A stretch of 64,000 nt of DNA from Gilichinskyi gelida. Lineage in GTDB: Bacteria; Acidobacteriota; Thermoanaerobaculia; Gp7-AA8. The stretch lies in assembly GCA_038040385.1 (NCBI GenBank), contig JBBPII010000017.1:62001-126000 (forward strand). The letters are read 5' to 3'. Shown piece by piece: positions 29,373 through 39,028 of the stretch (within the stretch, counting starts at the first letter, position 1; the number at the start of each line of letters is the position of its first letter). A program made the translations under genes and the position numbers. The notes beneath the pieces were generated by a model. It was not told the origin of the DNA. It did not search any database and saw only the letters and a program-made list of their open reading frames with translations.

Positions 29373-29407
29373 AAAAAAAATTGCCCCGCCTGAGCGATGG
29401 CGGGGCA
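29373..29407 (-). terminator. Intrinsic terminator after tsaD
   Basis: On the minus strand a 9-bp stem TGCCCCGCC/GGCGGGGCA (29382-29390 with 29399-29407) is followed by A and eight T. The gap 29408-29495 before the tsaD stop holds only a 16-codon basic ORF (29429-29479, minus) that I do not call. Confidence 0.93.
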
Positions 29408-29495
29408 GGTACAAGAGGAGGTAGGAGATCAGGTCTTGGTTTCGGTCTTGTTTTTTCGCGCTCGGTACTTGGGACGCATCCGGGCGGAAAAGGTT

Positions 29496-30518
29496 TCAGG
29501 CCACCCGTGAACGGACTGTTACACGACGCGGATCGAGCGCGCCGTCGCTCTTCTGGAGGGCGGCGAAGGCGATCATCGCCGCGTTGTCCGTGCAGTAGCG
29601 CGTCTCCGGCAGCCGGACAATGACCCCGCGCGCCGTCCCCCACGCCGCCATCCGCTCCCGGAGGACTCCATTCGCCGCGACACCCCCCGCCACCGCTACC
29701 TCGGACGGCCGTGAAGCGCCGAGCCGCGGCCAGACGGCGTCGAGGCGGTCGAAGAGCTGGTCGAACAGCGCGTCCTGGAACGTGGCGCAGAAATCGGCGA
29801 GCAGGCGGGGATCGCCGGTCGCGGAAATCCGATGCTCGCGCGCCAGGCGGATCGCGCCCGCCTTGATGCCGGAGTACGAGAAGTCGAGCGACTCGACCTT
29901 GAACTGCGGCATGGGGAAGGGAAAGCGCTTCCGGTCGGCGCGGCCCTCGCGGGCGTGCTTCTCGATCTGCGGGCCGCCGGGATACGGCAGGCCGATGAAC
30001 TTCGCCACTTTGTCGAACGTTTCGCCGATGGCGTCGTCGCGCGTGCGGTTGAGCATCGTCACCGAGGCGCCGCGGACGTCGTAAATCGACGAGTGACCGC
30101 CGGAGATCACCAGGCTGAGAAACCGTTCGGGGAGGGGAGTCGCGGCGCCGTCTCGCTGCAGGTACGGCGAGTAGATGTGCCCCTCGAGATGGTTGACCGG
30201 AACGAGCGGGATGCCGAGCCCGTAGGCGAGCCCCTGCGCGCCGGCGACGCCGACCAGCAGCGCCCCGATGAGTCCCGGCCCCGCGGTGACGGCGATGCGA
30301 TCGACGTCCGTCCACGACGCGCCGGCGTCGCCAAGTGCGCGCGAAACCAGCGGAAAGAGATGCTGCAGATGCTCGCGCGACGCGATCTCCGGCACCACCC
30401 CACCGAACGGCTGGTGCCGCTCGATCTGCGAGGCGATGAGATTCGTTCGTACGCTGCCGTCAGATTCCAGCAGAGCGACGGAGGTCTCGTCGCAGGAGGT
30501 TTCGATTCCAAGAATCAA
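29496..30518 (-). CDS. tsaD: tRNA N6-adenosine threonylcarbamoyltransferase
   Basis: A 340-residue ASKHA-fold enzyme that transfers threonylcarbamoyl to A37 of ANN-decoding tRNAs. LGIETSCDETSVALL, the metal-binding NHLEGHIYSPYL, ISGGHSSIY, PYPGGPQIEK and AVAGGVAANGVLRERM are intact. The natural N-terminus ILGIETSC points to TTG at 30518 as start; the frame is open to 30539 but that part is a CAACTCGCAA repeat. Divergent from valS. Confidence 0.94.
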   Translation of the reverse strand: MILGIETSCDETSVALLESDGSVRTNLIASQIERHQPFGGVVPEIASREHLQHLFPLVSRALGDAGASWTDVDRIAVTAGPGLIGALLVGVAGAQGLAYGLGIPLVPVNHLEGHIYSPYLQRDGAATPLPERFLSLVISGGHSSIYDVRGASVTMLNRTRDDAIGETFDKVAKFIGLPYPGGPQIEKHAREGRADRKRFPFPMPQFKVESLDFSYSGIKAGAIRLAREHRISATGDPRLLADFCATFQDALFDQLFDRLDAVWPRLGASRPSEVAVAGGVAANGVLRERMAAWGTARGVIVRLPETRYCTDNAAMIAFAALQKSDGALDPRRVTVRSRVA

Positions 30519-30520
30519 CG

Positions 30521-30549
30521 TGCAACTCGCAACTCGCAACCCGCAACTT
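30521..30549. repeat. Tandem CAACTCG repeat between tsaD and valS, family E
   Basis: Four CAACTCGCAA-like units lie directly between the tsaD start and the TATAAT of valS. Confidence 0.55.
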
Positions 30550-30554
30550 ATAAT
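30549..30554 (+). promoter_or_regulatory. -10 hexamer for valS
   Basis: Consensus TATAAT ending 14 nt before the valS ATG; no T-box or other leader fits in the short gap. Confidence 0.5.
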
Positions 30555-30568
30555 CCGCGCTCCAAATC

Positions 30569-33199
<2,631 letters not shown>

Positions 33200-33201
33200 C
33201 C

Positions 33202-33972
33202 GTGATCCACCTCGACACACGCGCCCTCGTCGACCGGCTCACCGTTCTCGAGTCCATCGCCCTCATTCCGCGCGTGGCGTCGACCAACCTCATCGCCCGA
33301 CGCATCGTCAACGAGTGCATCGAGAACGAGCTGTCGCTGCCCCAGGCGATGATCATCGCCGGCGAGCAGTTCGCCGGGCGGGGGCGCAATGCGCGGCAGT
33401 GGTCCTCGCCGCCGGGCAAGGGGATCTACGCCACCACGCTGCTGATGCGACCCGCGTCGGAGCTGCCGATGGTGCCGCTGGAGATCGCCAACATCGTCGC
33501 CAGCTACCTGCGCGAGACCTTCGCCGTCGACGCGCGGATCAAATGGCCGAATGACATCCTGGTGGGCGGCCGCAAGATCGCCGGCATCCTCATCGAAGCG
33601 CGCGTGCGCGACGACCACGTCTTGCTGATCGTCGGCACCGGGGTGAACGTCGAGCCGGCGACGGGCGACGACCGGCCGAACTCGGTGTCGCTCGCCGAGG
33701 TCTCGCCGCGCGATTTCCGCGGCATCGCCACGGCGACCGAGGCCTTCATCGAGCATGTCGATGCGCGCGTCGCGCAGCCGTTCGACAACGAGCGCGTGCT
33801 CGCCGAATGGCGCCGCCTCGCCGTGCACGCCGACGGCGACCGCGTCTCCTGCGTCCTCGGCGACCGCACGGTCACCGGCGCGTGGGCTGGCATCGACGAG
33901 CACGGCCGCGCCATGCTGCGCAACGGCGAGGGGACGACGGCGGTCAGCGCGGGCGATCTGGTGTTGACGTAG
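33202..33972 (+). CDS. birA: Biotin--[acetyl-CoA-carboxylase] ligase without DNA-binding domain
   Basis: A 256-residue ligase that activates biotin and attaches it to biotin carboxyl carrier protein. GEQFAGRGRNARQWSSPPG binds biotinyl-AMP; KWPNDILVGGRKIAGIL and GTGVNV follow. The N-terminal helix-turn-helix of E. coli BirA is missing, so it is an enzyme only. GTG at 33202 lies 2 bp after the valS stop, in one operon. The biotin transporter gene bioY is 5 kb away. Confidence 0.92.
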   Translation: MIHLDTRALVDRLTVLESIALIPRVASTNLIARRIVNECIENELSLPQAMIIAGEQFAGRGRNARQWSSPPGKGIYATTLLMRPASELPMVPLEIANIVASYLRETFAVDARIKWPNDILVGGRKIAGILIEARVRDDHVLLIVGTGVNVEPATGDDRPNSVSLAEVSPRDFRGIATATEAFIEHVDARVAQPFDNERVLAEWRRLAVHADGDRVSCVLGDRTVTGAWAGIDEHGRAMLRNGEGTTAVSAGDLVLT

Positions 33973-33974
33973 GA

Positions 33975-34042
33975 GGTTGTCGGTTCTCGGTTGTCGGTTG
34001 TCAACGGCGGTACGACAACCGATAACTGACAACTGATAACCT
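33975..34042. repeat. Inverted GGTTGTCGGTT/AACCGATAACTGACAACT repeat, family E
   Basis: Tandem GTTGTCGGTT units face ACAACCGATAACTGACAACTGATAACC units across a short centre. The right end supplies the TAACCT hexamer 7 nt before the coaX start. Confidence 0.7.
34037..34042 (+). promoter_or_regulatory. -10 hexamer for coaX, located in a repeat
   Basis: TAACCT ends 7 nt before GTG 34050; it belongs to the intergenic repeat. Confidence 0.35.
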
Positions 34043-34049
34043 CTCTGCC

Positions 34050-34829
34050 GTGGCTTCCAACCTCCTCGTCGTCGACGTCGGCAACACCAACATCGTCCTC
34101 GGCATCTACCACGACGACGAGCTGGCCAACTCGTGGCGGCTGGCGACGGCGCGCGACCGCACCTCGGACGAGTACGGCATCCTGGCCAAGCAGCTCGTCG
34201 CGGAGTCGGAGCCGGTGGCGCTCGACGGCGCGATCGTCTCCTCCGTCGTCCCGCCGCTCAACAGCGCGATGCAGTGGATGATCGAGAAGTACTTCGGCGT
34301 CGCGCCGCTGTTCGTCGAGCCGGGGGTGAAGACCGGCATCGCCATCCACGTCGATAACCCGCAGGAAGTGGGCGCCGATCGCATCGTCAACGCCGTCGCC
34401 GCGCACGCCGCGCACGGCGGGCCGGTGGTGATCGTCGACTTCGGCACGGCGACCACCTTCGACGTGGTCACCGCCGACGCCAAGTACGTCGGCGGCGTCA
34501 TCGCGCCGGGCATCAACATCTCGGCCGAGGCGCTCTTCGCGCGCGCGTCGCGGCTGCCGCGCGTGGAGATCCGCCGCCCGCCGAGCGTGGTCGGCACGAA
34601 CACCGTCGTCAACATGCAGTCGGGCCTCTACTACGGCTACCTCGGCCTCGTCGACGGCATCCTCACCCGCATCAAACGCGAGGTGAAAGGCGTGAAGCGC
34701 GTCATCGCCACCGGCGGAATGGCGGCGCTGTTCGAGGAAGACAGCGAGCACATCGACGAGACCGACCCCGAGCTGACGCTGAAGGGGTTGAAGATCATCT
34801 GGGACAGGAATCGGAGAGCCCGCCGGTGA
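34050..34829 (+). CDS. coaX: Type III pantothenate kinase
   Basis: A 259-residue ASKHA-fold kinase for the first step of coenzyme A synthesis. VVDVGNTNIVLG binds phosphate, VGADRIVNAVAAH and VIVDFGTATTFDVV carry the catalytic aspartates, and VIATGGMA closes the ATP site. GTG at 34050. Its TGA overlaps the GTG of the ggt gene. Confidence 0.94.
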   Translation: MASNLLVVDVGNTNIVLGIYHDDELANSWRLATARDRTSDEYGILAKQLVAESEPVALDGAIVSSVVPPLNSAMQWMIEKYFGVAPLFVEPGVKTGIAIHVDNPQEVGADRIVNAVAAHAAHGGPVVIVDFGTATTFDVVTADAKYVGGVIAPGINISAEALFARASRLPRVEIRRPPSVVGTNTVVNMQSGLYYGYLGLVDGILTRIKREVKGVKRVIATGGMAALFEEDSEHIDETDPELTLKGLKIIWDRNRRARR

Positions 34830-36457
34830 CCGTCATCCTGAGCCGCGCAGACGGCGAAGGATCTCCGCGGCTGAGATCCCTCGCTGCGCTCGGGATGACG
34901 GCTCTCTTCGCCGCCAACGCATTTGCCGGCTCCCGCGCCGAGGCCGCGCACGCCGCGGTGGCCACCGCCTCGCCGTATGCGACGCAGATCGGTTTGCGTG
35001 TCCTGCAGGACGGCGGCAACGCCGCGGACGCTTCCGTGGCTATCGCGTTCGCGCTCGCGGTGGCCAAGCCGCAGTCGGGCAACATCGGCGGCGGCGGATT
35101 CCTCACCTATTACGACACGGCGTCGCGCGGCGTCTGGACCATCGACTTTCGCGAAGTCTCGCCTGCCGCGGCGAGGAACGCGCCGGCGACCGGCATCGCG
35201 TCCGCGGCCGTCCCCGGAACCGTCGCCGGCATGGCCGCGCTGCACGAGCGCTTCGGCAGCAAGAAGTGGGAGAGCCTCGTCACGCCGGCAATCGGTCTCG
35301 CGCGCAGCGGGGTGAAGATCGACTTCGAACTGGCCAACGCCATCAAGTTCGCGAATGCGGAACGGAAGGTCGACCCGTTCGCCCGCGAGAAGACCGAGAT
35401 GGGCGCGACGCTGGTGCAGAGCGACCTGGCGGCGACGCTGGAACGCATCGCCGTCAACGGCGCGCGGGAGTTTTATGACGGCGAGACCGCGCGGCGCATC
35501 GTCGACGACGGCCGCGCCGCCGGCGGCGTCTTCTCCCTGCGCGACCTCCGCGAGTACAAGCCGCTGTGGCGCGCGCCGCTGCGCATCGTATTTCGCGGCG
35601 TGGAGATCTACACCGTCGCCCCGCCGTCGGCGGGCGGGCTGGTAATGGCCTCGATGCTCAAAATCCTCGGCGGATACGACTTGGCGGCGAGCGGATTTCA
35701 GACCGCCGGATCGCTGCATCTCATCGCCGAGGCGGAACGCCGCGCGGCCATCGACCGCGACAAGCACATCGGGGATCCCGCGTTCGCCCGCGTCCCCATC
35801 CGCGAACTGCTTTCCGATGAGCGTGCCACGCAGTGGCGCACGTCGATCAATCCGAAGCGCGTGACGCCGACGATTACTCTCGCCGAGCCGGCCGGCGCGG
35901 TCACCGAGAGCAGCCACACCACGCACTTCGCGGTCGTCGACGCACAAGGCAACGTCGCCTCCGTCACCGTGACCCTCGGCGACGACTTCGGCAGCGGTTA
36001 CGTCGTGCCTGGCTGCGGCTTTCTGCTGAACAACTCGATGAAGGACTTCGCGAAAACCGCCGGCTCGCCGAACGCGCCCGCGGGAGCGAAGCGGATGGCG
36101 TCGTCGATGGCGCCGTCGATCGTCCTTCGTGACGGCAAGCCGTTGCTGGCCATCGGCACGGCGGGCGGGCCGGCGATCCCCGCCACAATCGTGAACATTC
36201 TCATCAACACCATCGTGTACAAGAAATCGCTCGACGACGCTGTCGCTGCGCCGCGCTACGACCAGCAGGCCACGCCGGAGGGAATCGCGTACGAGCCGGC
36301 CCTCGCGCCGAAGGCGGTGATCGACACCCTCGTCGCCCTCGGCCACAGCCTCCGCCCGGGCGAAGCCATCGGCGACGTGCAGGCAGTGTTGATCGATCGC
36401 GGCAAGTTGATCGCCGTGTCCGACCCGCGCCATACCGGCGCGGCGGGAGCGTATTGA
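34826..36457 (+). CDS. ggt: Gamma-glutamyltranspeptidase
   Basis: A 543-residue Ntn hydrolase that cleaves gamma-glutamyl bonds such as in glutathione, exported and self-cleaved into two subunits. GGNAADASVAIAFALAV, NIGGGGFLTYY and the self-cleavage site SSHTTHFAVVD, with the nucleophilic Thr, are intact; the late GTAGGPAIPATIVN is the glycine-rich binding loop. GTG at 34826 overlaps the coaX stop (GTGA). Residues 3-25 are encoded by a family A repeat, yet the segment reads as a signal peptide (RLR, then SLAALGMTALFAANAFA, cleavage after AFA). Confidence 0.92.
   Translation: MTVILSRADGEGSPRLRSLAALGMTALFAANAFAGSRAEAAHAAVATASPYATQIGLRVLQDGGNAADASVAIAFALAVAKPQSGNIGGGGFLTYYDTASRGVWTIDFREVSPAAARNAPATGIASAAVPGTVAGMAALHERFGSKKWESLVTPAIGLARSGVKIDFELANAIKFANAERKVDPFAREKTEMGATLVQSDLAATLERIAVNGAREFYDGETARRIVDDGRAAGGVFSLRDLREYKPLWRAPLRIVFRGVEIYTVAPPSAGGLVMASMLKILGGYDLAASGFQTAGSLHLIAEAERRAAIDRDKHIGDPAFARVPIRELLSDERATQWRTSINPKRVTPTITLAEPAGAVTESSHTTHFAVVDAQGNVASVTVTLGDDFGSGYVVPGCGFLLNNSMKDFAKTAGSPNAPAGAKRMASSMAPSIVLRDGKPLLAIGTAGGPAIPATIVNILINTIVYKKSLDDAVAAPRYDQQATPEGIAYEPALAPKAVIDTLVALGHSLRPGEAIGDVQAVLIDRGKLIAVSDPRHTGAAGAY
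34832..34899. repeat. Inverted repeat, family A copy 3, inside the ggt 5' end
   Basis: GTCATCCTGAGCCGCGCAG... and ...CTGCGCTCGGGATGAC arms lie within the first 25 codons of ggt. Confidence 0.85.
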
Positions 36458-36460
36458 AGG

Positions 36461-36550
36461 AGCGCCGCCGTCCCGGCGGCTGGCTCGGCGGCGTCCCGCC
36501 GCCGAACGTGAGCGCCGAGACGGCGCCCGGCCAGCCGGCGAGGACGCCAG
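36461..36550. repeat. GC-rich palindromic stretch between ggt and rpiA
   Basis: Interleaved GGCGGC/GCCGCC palindromes and GCGCCG.. units; looks like degraded family F material. No ORF. Confidence 0.45.
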
Positions 36551-36558
36551 CGCTCCGG

Positions 36559-36564
36559 TAAACT
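36559..36564 (+). promoter_or_regulatory. -10 hexamer for leaderless rpiA
   Basis: TAAACT ends 9 nt before ATG 36574. Confidence 0.5.
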
Positions 36565-36573
36565 CACCTGCTG

Positions 36574-37263
36574 ATGGACGCACACGAAATGAAGATCGCC
36601 GCCGCCGCCGAAGCCCTGCGCGAAGTTCGCAGCGGCATGGCGCTGGGCCTCGGCACCGGCAGCACGGCGAAGGAGTTCGTCCGCCTCCTCGGCGAGGCGC
36701 TGCGGCGCGGCGATCTGCGCGACATCCGCTGCACCTGCACGTCGGCGCAAACCGAGGAGCAGGCGCGATCGCTCTCGATTCCGCTCTTCGCGCTGGAAGA
36801 CATCGCGCCGCTCGACCTCGCCGTCGACGGCGCAGACGAGATCGATCCGCGGCTGCGGCTGATCAAAGGACGGGGCGGAGCGCTGCTGCGCGAGAAGATC
36901 GTCGAGCAGCAGGCCAGACGCTTCATCGTCATCGCCGATGACTCCAAGCTCGTCGACCGGCTCGGCGCCGGAGTCCTGCCGGTCGAGGTGACGCCCTTCG
37001 CGCGGGCGGTGCTGGAGAAGCGCTTCACGGCGATGGACTTAGCCCCCGTCCTCCGACTGCGCGACGGCGCGCCGCGCATCACCGACGAAGGCCACCTGAT
37101 CCTCGACATCCGAGTTCCAGCGGATCAGGACATCGCGGACGTCGTGGCGCGCATCCGCGAGTGCGCCGGGGTGGTGGAGACCGGATTCTTTCCGACCGAG
37201 GCGACCGAGGCGATCATCGCCACACCGGTGGGGCTGCGTCGGATACAATCGCGCCCATCATGA
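36574..37263 (+). CDS. rpiA: Ribose-5-phosphate isomerase A
   Basis: A 229-residue isomerase that interconverts ribose 5-phosphate and ribulose 5-phosphate in the pentose phosphate pathway. GLGTGSTAKEF, VDGADEIDPRL, KGRGGALLREKI (catalytic Glu/Lys region) and PVEVTPFA are intact. The ATG lies 9 nt after a TAAACT hexamer with no ribosome binding site, suggesting leaderless expression. Its stop overlaps the next start (ATGA). Confidence 0.95.
   Translation: MDAHEMKIAAAAEALREVRSGMALGLGTGSTAKEFVRLLGEALRRGDLRDIRCTCTSAQTEEQARSLSIPLFALEDIAPLDLAVDGADEIDPRLRLIKGRGGALLREKIVEQQARRFIVIADDSKLVDRLGAGVLPVEVTPFARAVLEKRFTAMDLAPVLRLRDGAPRITDEGHLILDIRVPADQDIADVVARIRECAGVVETGFFPTEATEAIIATPVGLRRIQSRPS
37244..37249 (+). 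promoter_or_regulatory. -10 hexamer within the rpiA 3' end
   Basis: TACAAT ends 10 nt before ATG 37260, giving the chalcone-isomerase-like gene a possible own promoter inside rpiA. Confidence 0.4.
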
Positions 37264-37814
37264 AAAGAACCGCTATCGTGCTCTCGCTCATCCTCGCCGC
37301 CGCAGCCGCCGAGGCGAAGGACGTCGCCGGCGTGAACGTCCCCGATAGCGTCAGCGTCAACGGCCAGACGCTCGTTCTCAACGGCGCCGGCCTGCGCAAA
37401 AAGCTCTTCATCAAGGTCTATGTCGGCGCCCTCTATCTCGCGTCGAAGCAGAGCGACGCGGCCGCGATCGTCGCGTCGGACAGCCCGCGCCGCATGCTCA
37501 TGCATTTCCTCTACGGCGTCAGCAAGGCGCAGATGGCCGAGGCGTGGGAAGAGGGGCTGCGCGACAACACGCCGAACCCGTCGGCCGAGGTGAAGAAGAA
37601 CTTCACTACGCTCGCCGGGTGGATGGAGCCGATTAACAAGGGCAAAACGCTCGTCCTCACCTACGTGCCCGGCAGCGGCACAATCGTCGAAGTGAACGGC
37701 GTCGCCAAAGGCGTGCTGGCGGGCAAAGCAACCGCGGACGCCATCGTCGCCACCTGGGTCGGCCCGAAGCCGGGCCCGGGGGATGACTTCAAGAAGGCCG
37801 TCCTCGGGAAGTAA
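37260..37814 (+). CDS. Secreted chalcone isomerase-like protein
   Basis: A 184-residue protein with a signal peptide (about residues 1-19, AAAAAEAKD) and a chalcone-isomerase-like fold: GVNVPDSVSVNGQTLVLNGAGLRKKLFIKVYVGALYL is the family's typical opening, and MLMHFLYGVSKAQMAEAWEEG follows. Bacterial members are periplasmic and of unknown role. Its stop abuts the stop of the convergent lipoprotein gene. Confidence 0.88.
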   Translation: MKRTAIVLSLILAAAAAEAKDVAGVNVPDSVSVNGQTLVLNGAGLRKKLFIKVYVGALYLASKQSDAAAIVASDSPRRMLMHFLYGVSKAQMAEAWEEGLRDNTPNPSAEVKKNFTTLAGWMEPINKGKTLVLTYVPGSGTIVEVNGVAKGVLAGKATADAIVATWVGPKPGPGDDFKKAVLGK

Positions 37815-38408
37815 TCAGTCCGCCTCGGTCTTCCGCACCGTCACATCGAACCGCCACTGGTGGTCCCGGTAATAGAAGGACACCAGCGACACGAACGGCT
37901 TGTTCAGCGGTTTGTTGATCTTCGTCTCGAAGAGCGGGTAGAGCGGCGTCGGCTCGGCGTAGTGCCACACCAGCTCGGCGTGGCCGGTGGTCGCTTCGGT
38001 CGGGTGGCGCTGGAAGTTGCGAAGGCCGTCGTACTTCTTGTGGGCGATCATGCCGCGGTAGACCGGCCCGCGAAAGCTGGGCGCGGTGCCGAGGATCGGG
38101 AAGCCCTTCGGCGTGGCCTTGGCGATGTACTCCCCGCCGTCGGGCGTCGGGCCGCCGGTCACAGTCACGAACCCTCCCCTCTGCAGGTTTTGCAGCGTGC
38201 GTAGCGACTTCTCATCGAAGTCGTCCTTCGGCGAGCGCGCGTTCCACCACACCCGCTGCGGCACCTCGGCGTACACCGGCTCCACTCTGAACATGTAGCT
38301 GCGGAGGATCTCCTCGGCCTTCGCCGCGGTGAGCGGCTCGCGCTTCTGGCAAGCGCAAAGCAGCAGCAGCGCGGCGGCGAATAGGGCCCGATTCAGGCGT
38401 TGCGGCAT
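37815..38408 (-). CDS. Predicted lipoprotein of unknown function
   Basis: A 197-residue protein with a lipoprotein signal (LLLLCAC, Cys at about residue 20). The mature part contains FRVEPVYAEVPQRVWW, GGEYIAKATPKG and VSFYYRDHQWRFDVTVRK, which suggests a beta-rich periplasmic domain. I do not recognise the family. Convergent with the chalcone-isomerase-like gene with no spacer, and divergent from bioY. Confidence 0.7.
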   Translation of the reverse strand: MPQRLNRALFAAALLLLCACQKREPLTAAKAEEILRSYMFRVEPVYAEVPQRVWWNARSPKDDFDEKSLRTLQNLQRGGFVTVTGGPTPDGGEYIAKATPKGFPILGTAPSFRGPVYRGMIAHKKYDGLRNFQRHPTEATTGHAELVWHYAEPTPLYPLFETKINKPLNKPFVSLVSFYYRDHQWRFDVTVRKTEAD

Positions 38409-38430
38409 CGGCGAAGAGTACCGGAATTGG

Positions 38431-38436
38431 TATGCT
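38431..38436 (+). promoter_or_regulatory. -10 hexamer for leaderless bioY
   Basis: TATGCT ends 7 nt before ATG 38444; it overlaps an alternative in-frame ATG at 38432. Confidence 0.45.
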
Positions 38437-38443
38437 TCGAGCG

Positions 38444-39028
38444 ATGAACAGCCAAACCATTCCCTCCGCGCTGTTGACGCGCCTGGTGCGCGGCCGCGCC
38501 GCGGTCGACGTCCTGCTGGTGGTCGGCGGGAGCGTGCTGATCGCGCTCGCCGCGCAGGTCGCCATTCCGATGCCCTTCACGCCGGTGCCGCTGACCATGC
38601 AGCCGCTCGCTGTGCTGCTCGTCGGCATCGTGCTCGGCGCCAGCCGCGGCGCGGCCGCGGCGACGCTATACCTGCTCGAGGGCATCGGCGGCCTGCCGGT
38701 CTTCGCGCAAGGACATGCCGGCGCGATCTGGCTCGTAGGTCCCACGGCCGGCTACCTCTACTCGTATCCGGCCGCCGCCTGGCTGGCCGGCTGGTTCTCG
38801 CAGCGCGGTTGGGGAACGACGGTGGTCCGCGCGGTGGCCGGGATGCTCGCGGCGCTGGCGCTGATCTACCTGGGCGGGTGGGCGTGGCTGGCGATCCTGA
38901 CCTCGCCGCGTGCCGCGTTCGCCGGCGGCGTCGCGCCATTCGTCCTCGCCGACATCGTCAAGATCGCGCTCGGCGCCGCGCTGCTGCCCTACGCGCAACG
39001 GCTGGTGGCGAAGACGACGCAGTCGTGA
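38444..39028 (+). CDS. bioY: Biotin transporter BioY
   Basis: A 194-residue S-component membrane protein that imports biotin. Six hydrophobic segments; FTPVPLTMQPLAVLLVGIVLG and LYLLEGIGGLPVFA are the BioY signatures. No ECF ATPase or T-component is adjacent, as for solitary BioY proteins. ATG at 38444 is preferred to 38432 because of the TATGCT hexamer. Its stop overlaps the GTG of the peptidase gene. Confidence 0.92.
   Translation: MNSQTIPSALLTRLVRGRAAVDVLLVVGGSVLIALAAQVAIPMPFTPVPLTMQPLAVLLVGIVLGASRGAAAATLYLLEGIGGLPVFAQGHAGAIWLVGPTAGYLYSYPAAAWLAGWFSQRGWGTTVVRAVAGMLAALALIYLGGWAWLAILTSPRAAFAGGVAPFVLADIVKIALGAALLPYAQRLVAKTTQS

Noticed and set aside
29429..29479. 16-codon basic ORF (MRPKYRARKNKTETKT) before the tsaD terminator
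   Set aside because: Too short and no ribosome binding site; mentioned only as a possibility.
38329..39024. Upstream extension of the M28 peptidase frame
   Set aside because: It runs through bioY in another frame; the GTGA overlap and the signal peptide fix the start at 39025.
33202..39028. Biotin operon with BirA as repressor
   Set aside because: BirA lacks the DNA-binding domain, and bioY is in a separate transcription unit 5 kb away.
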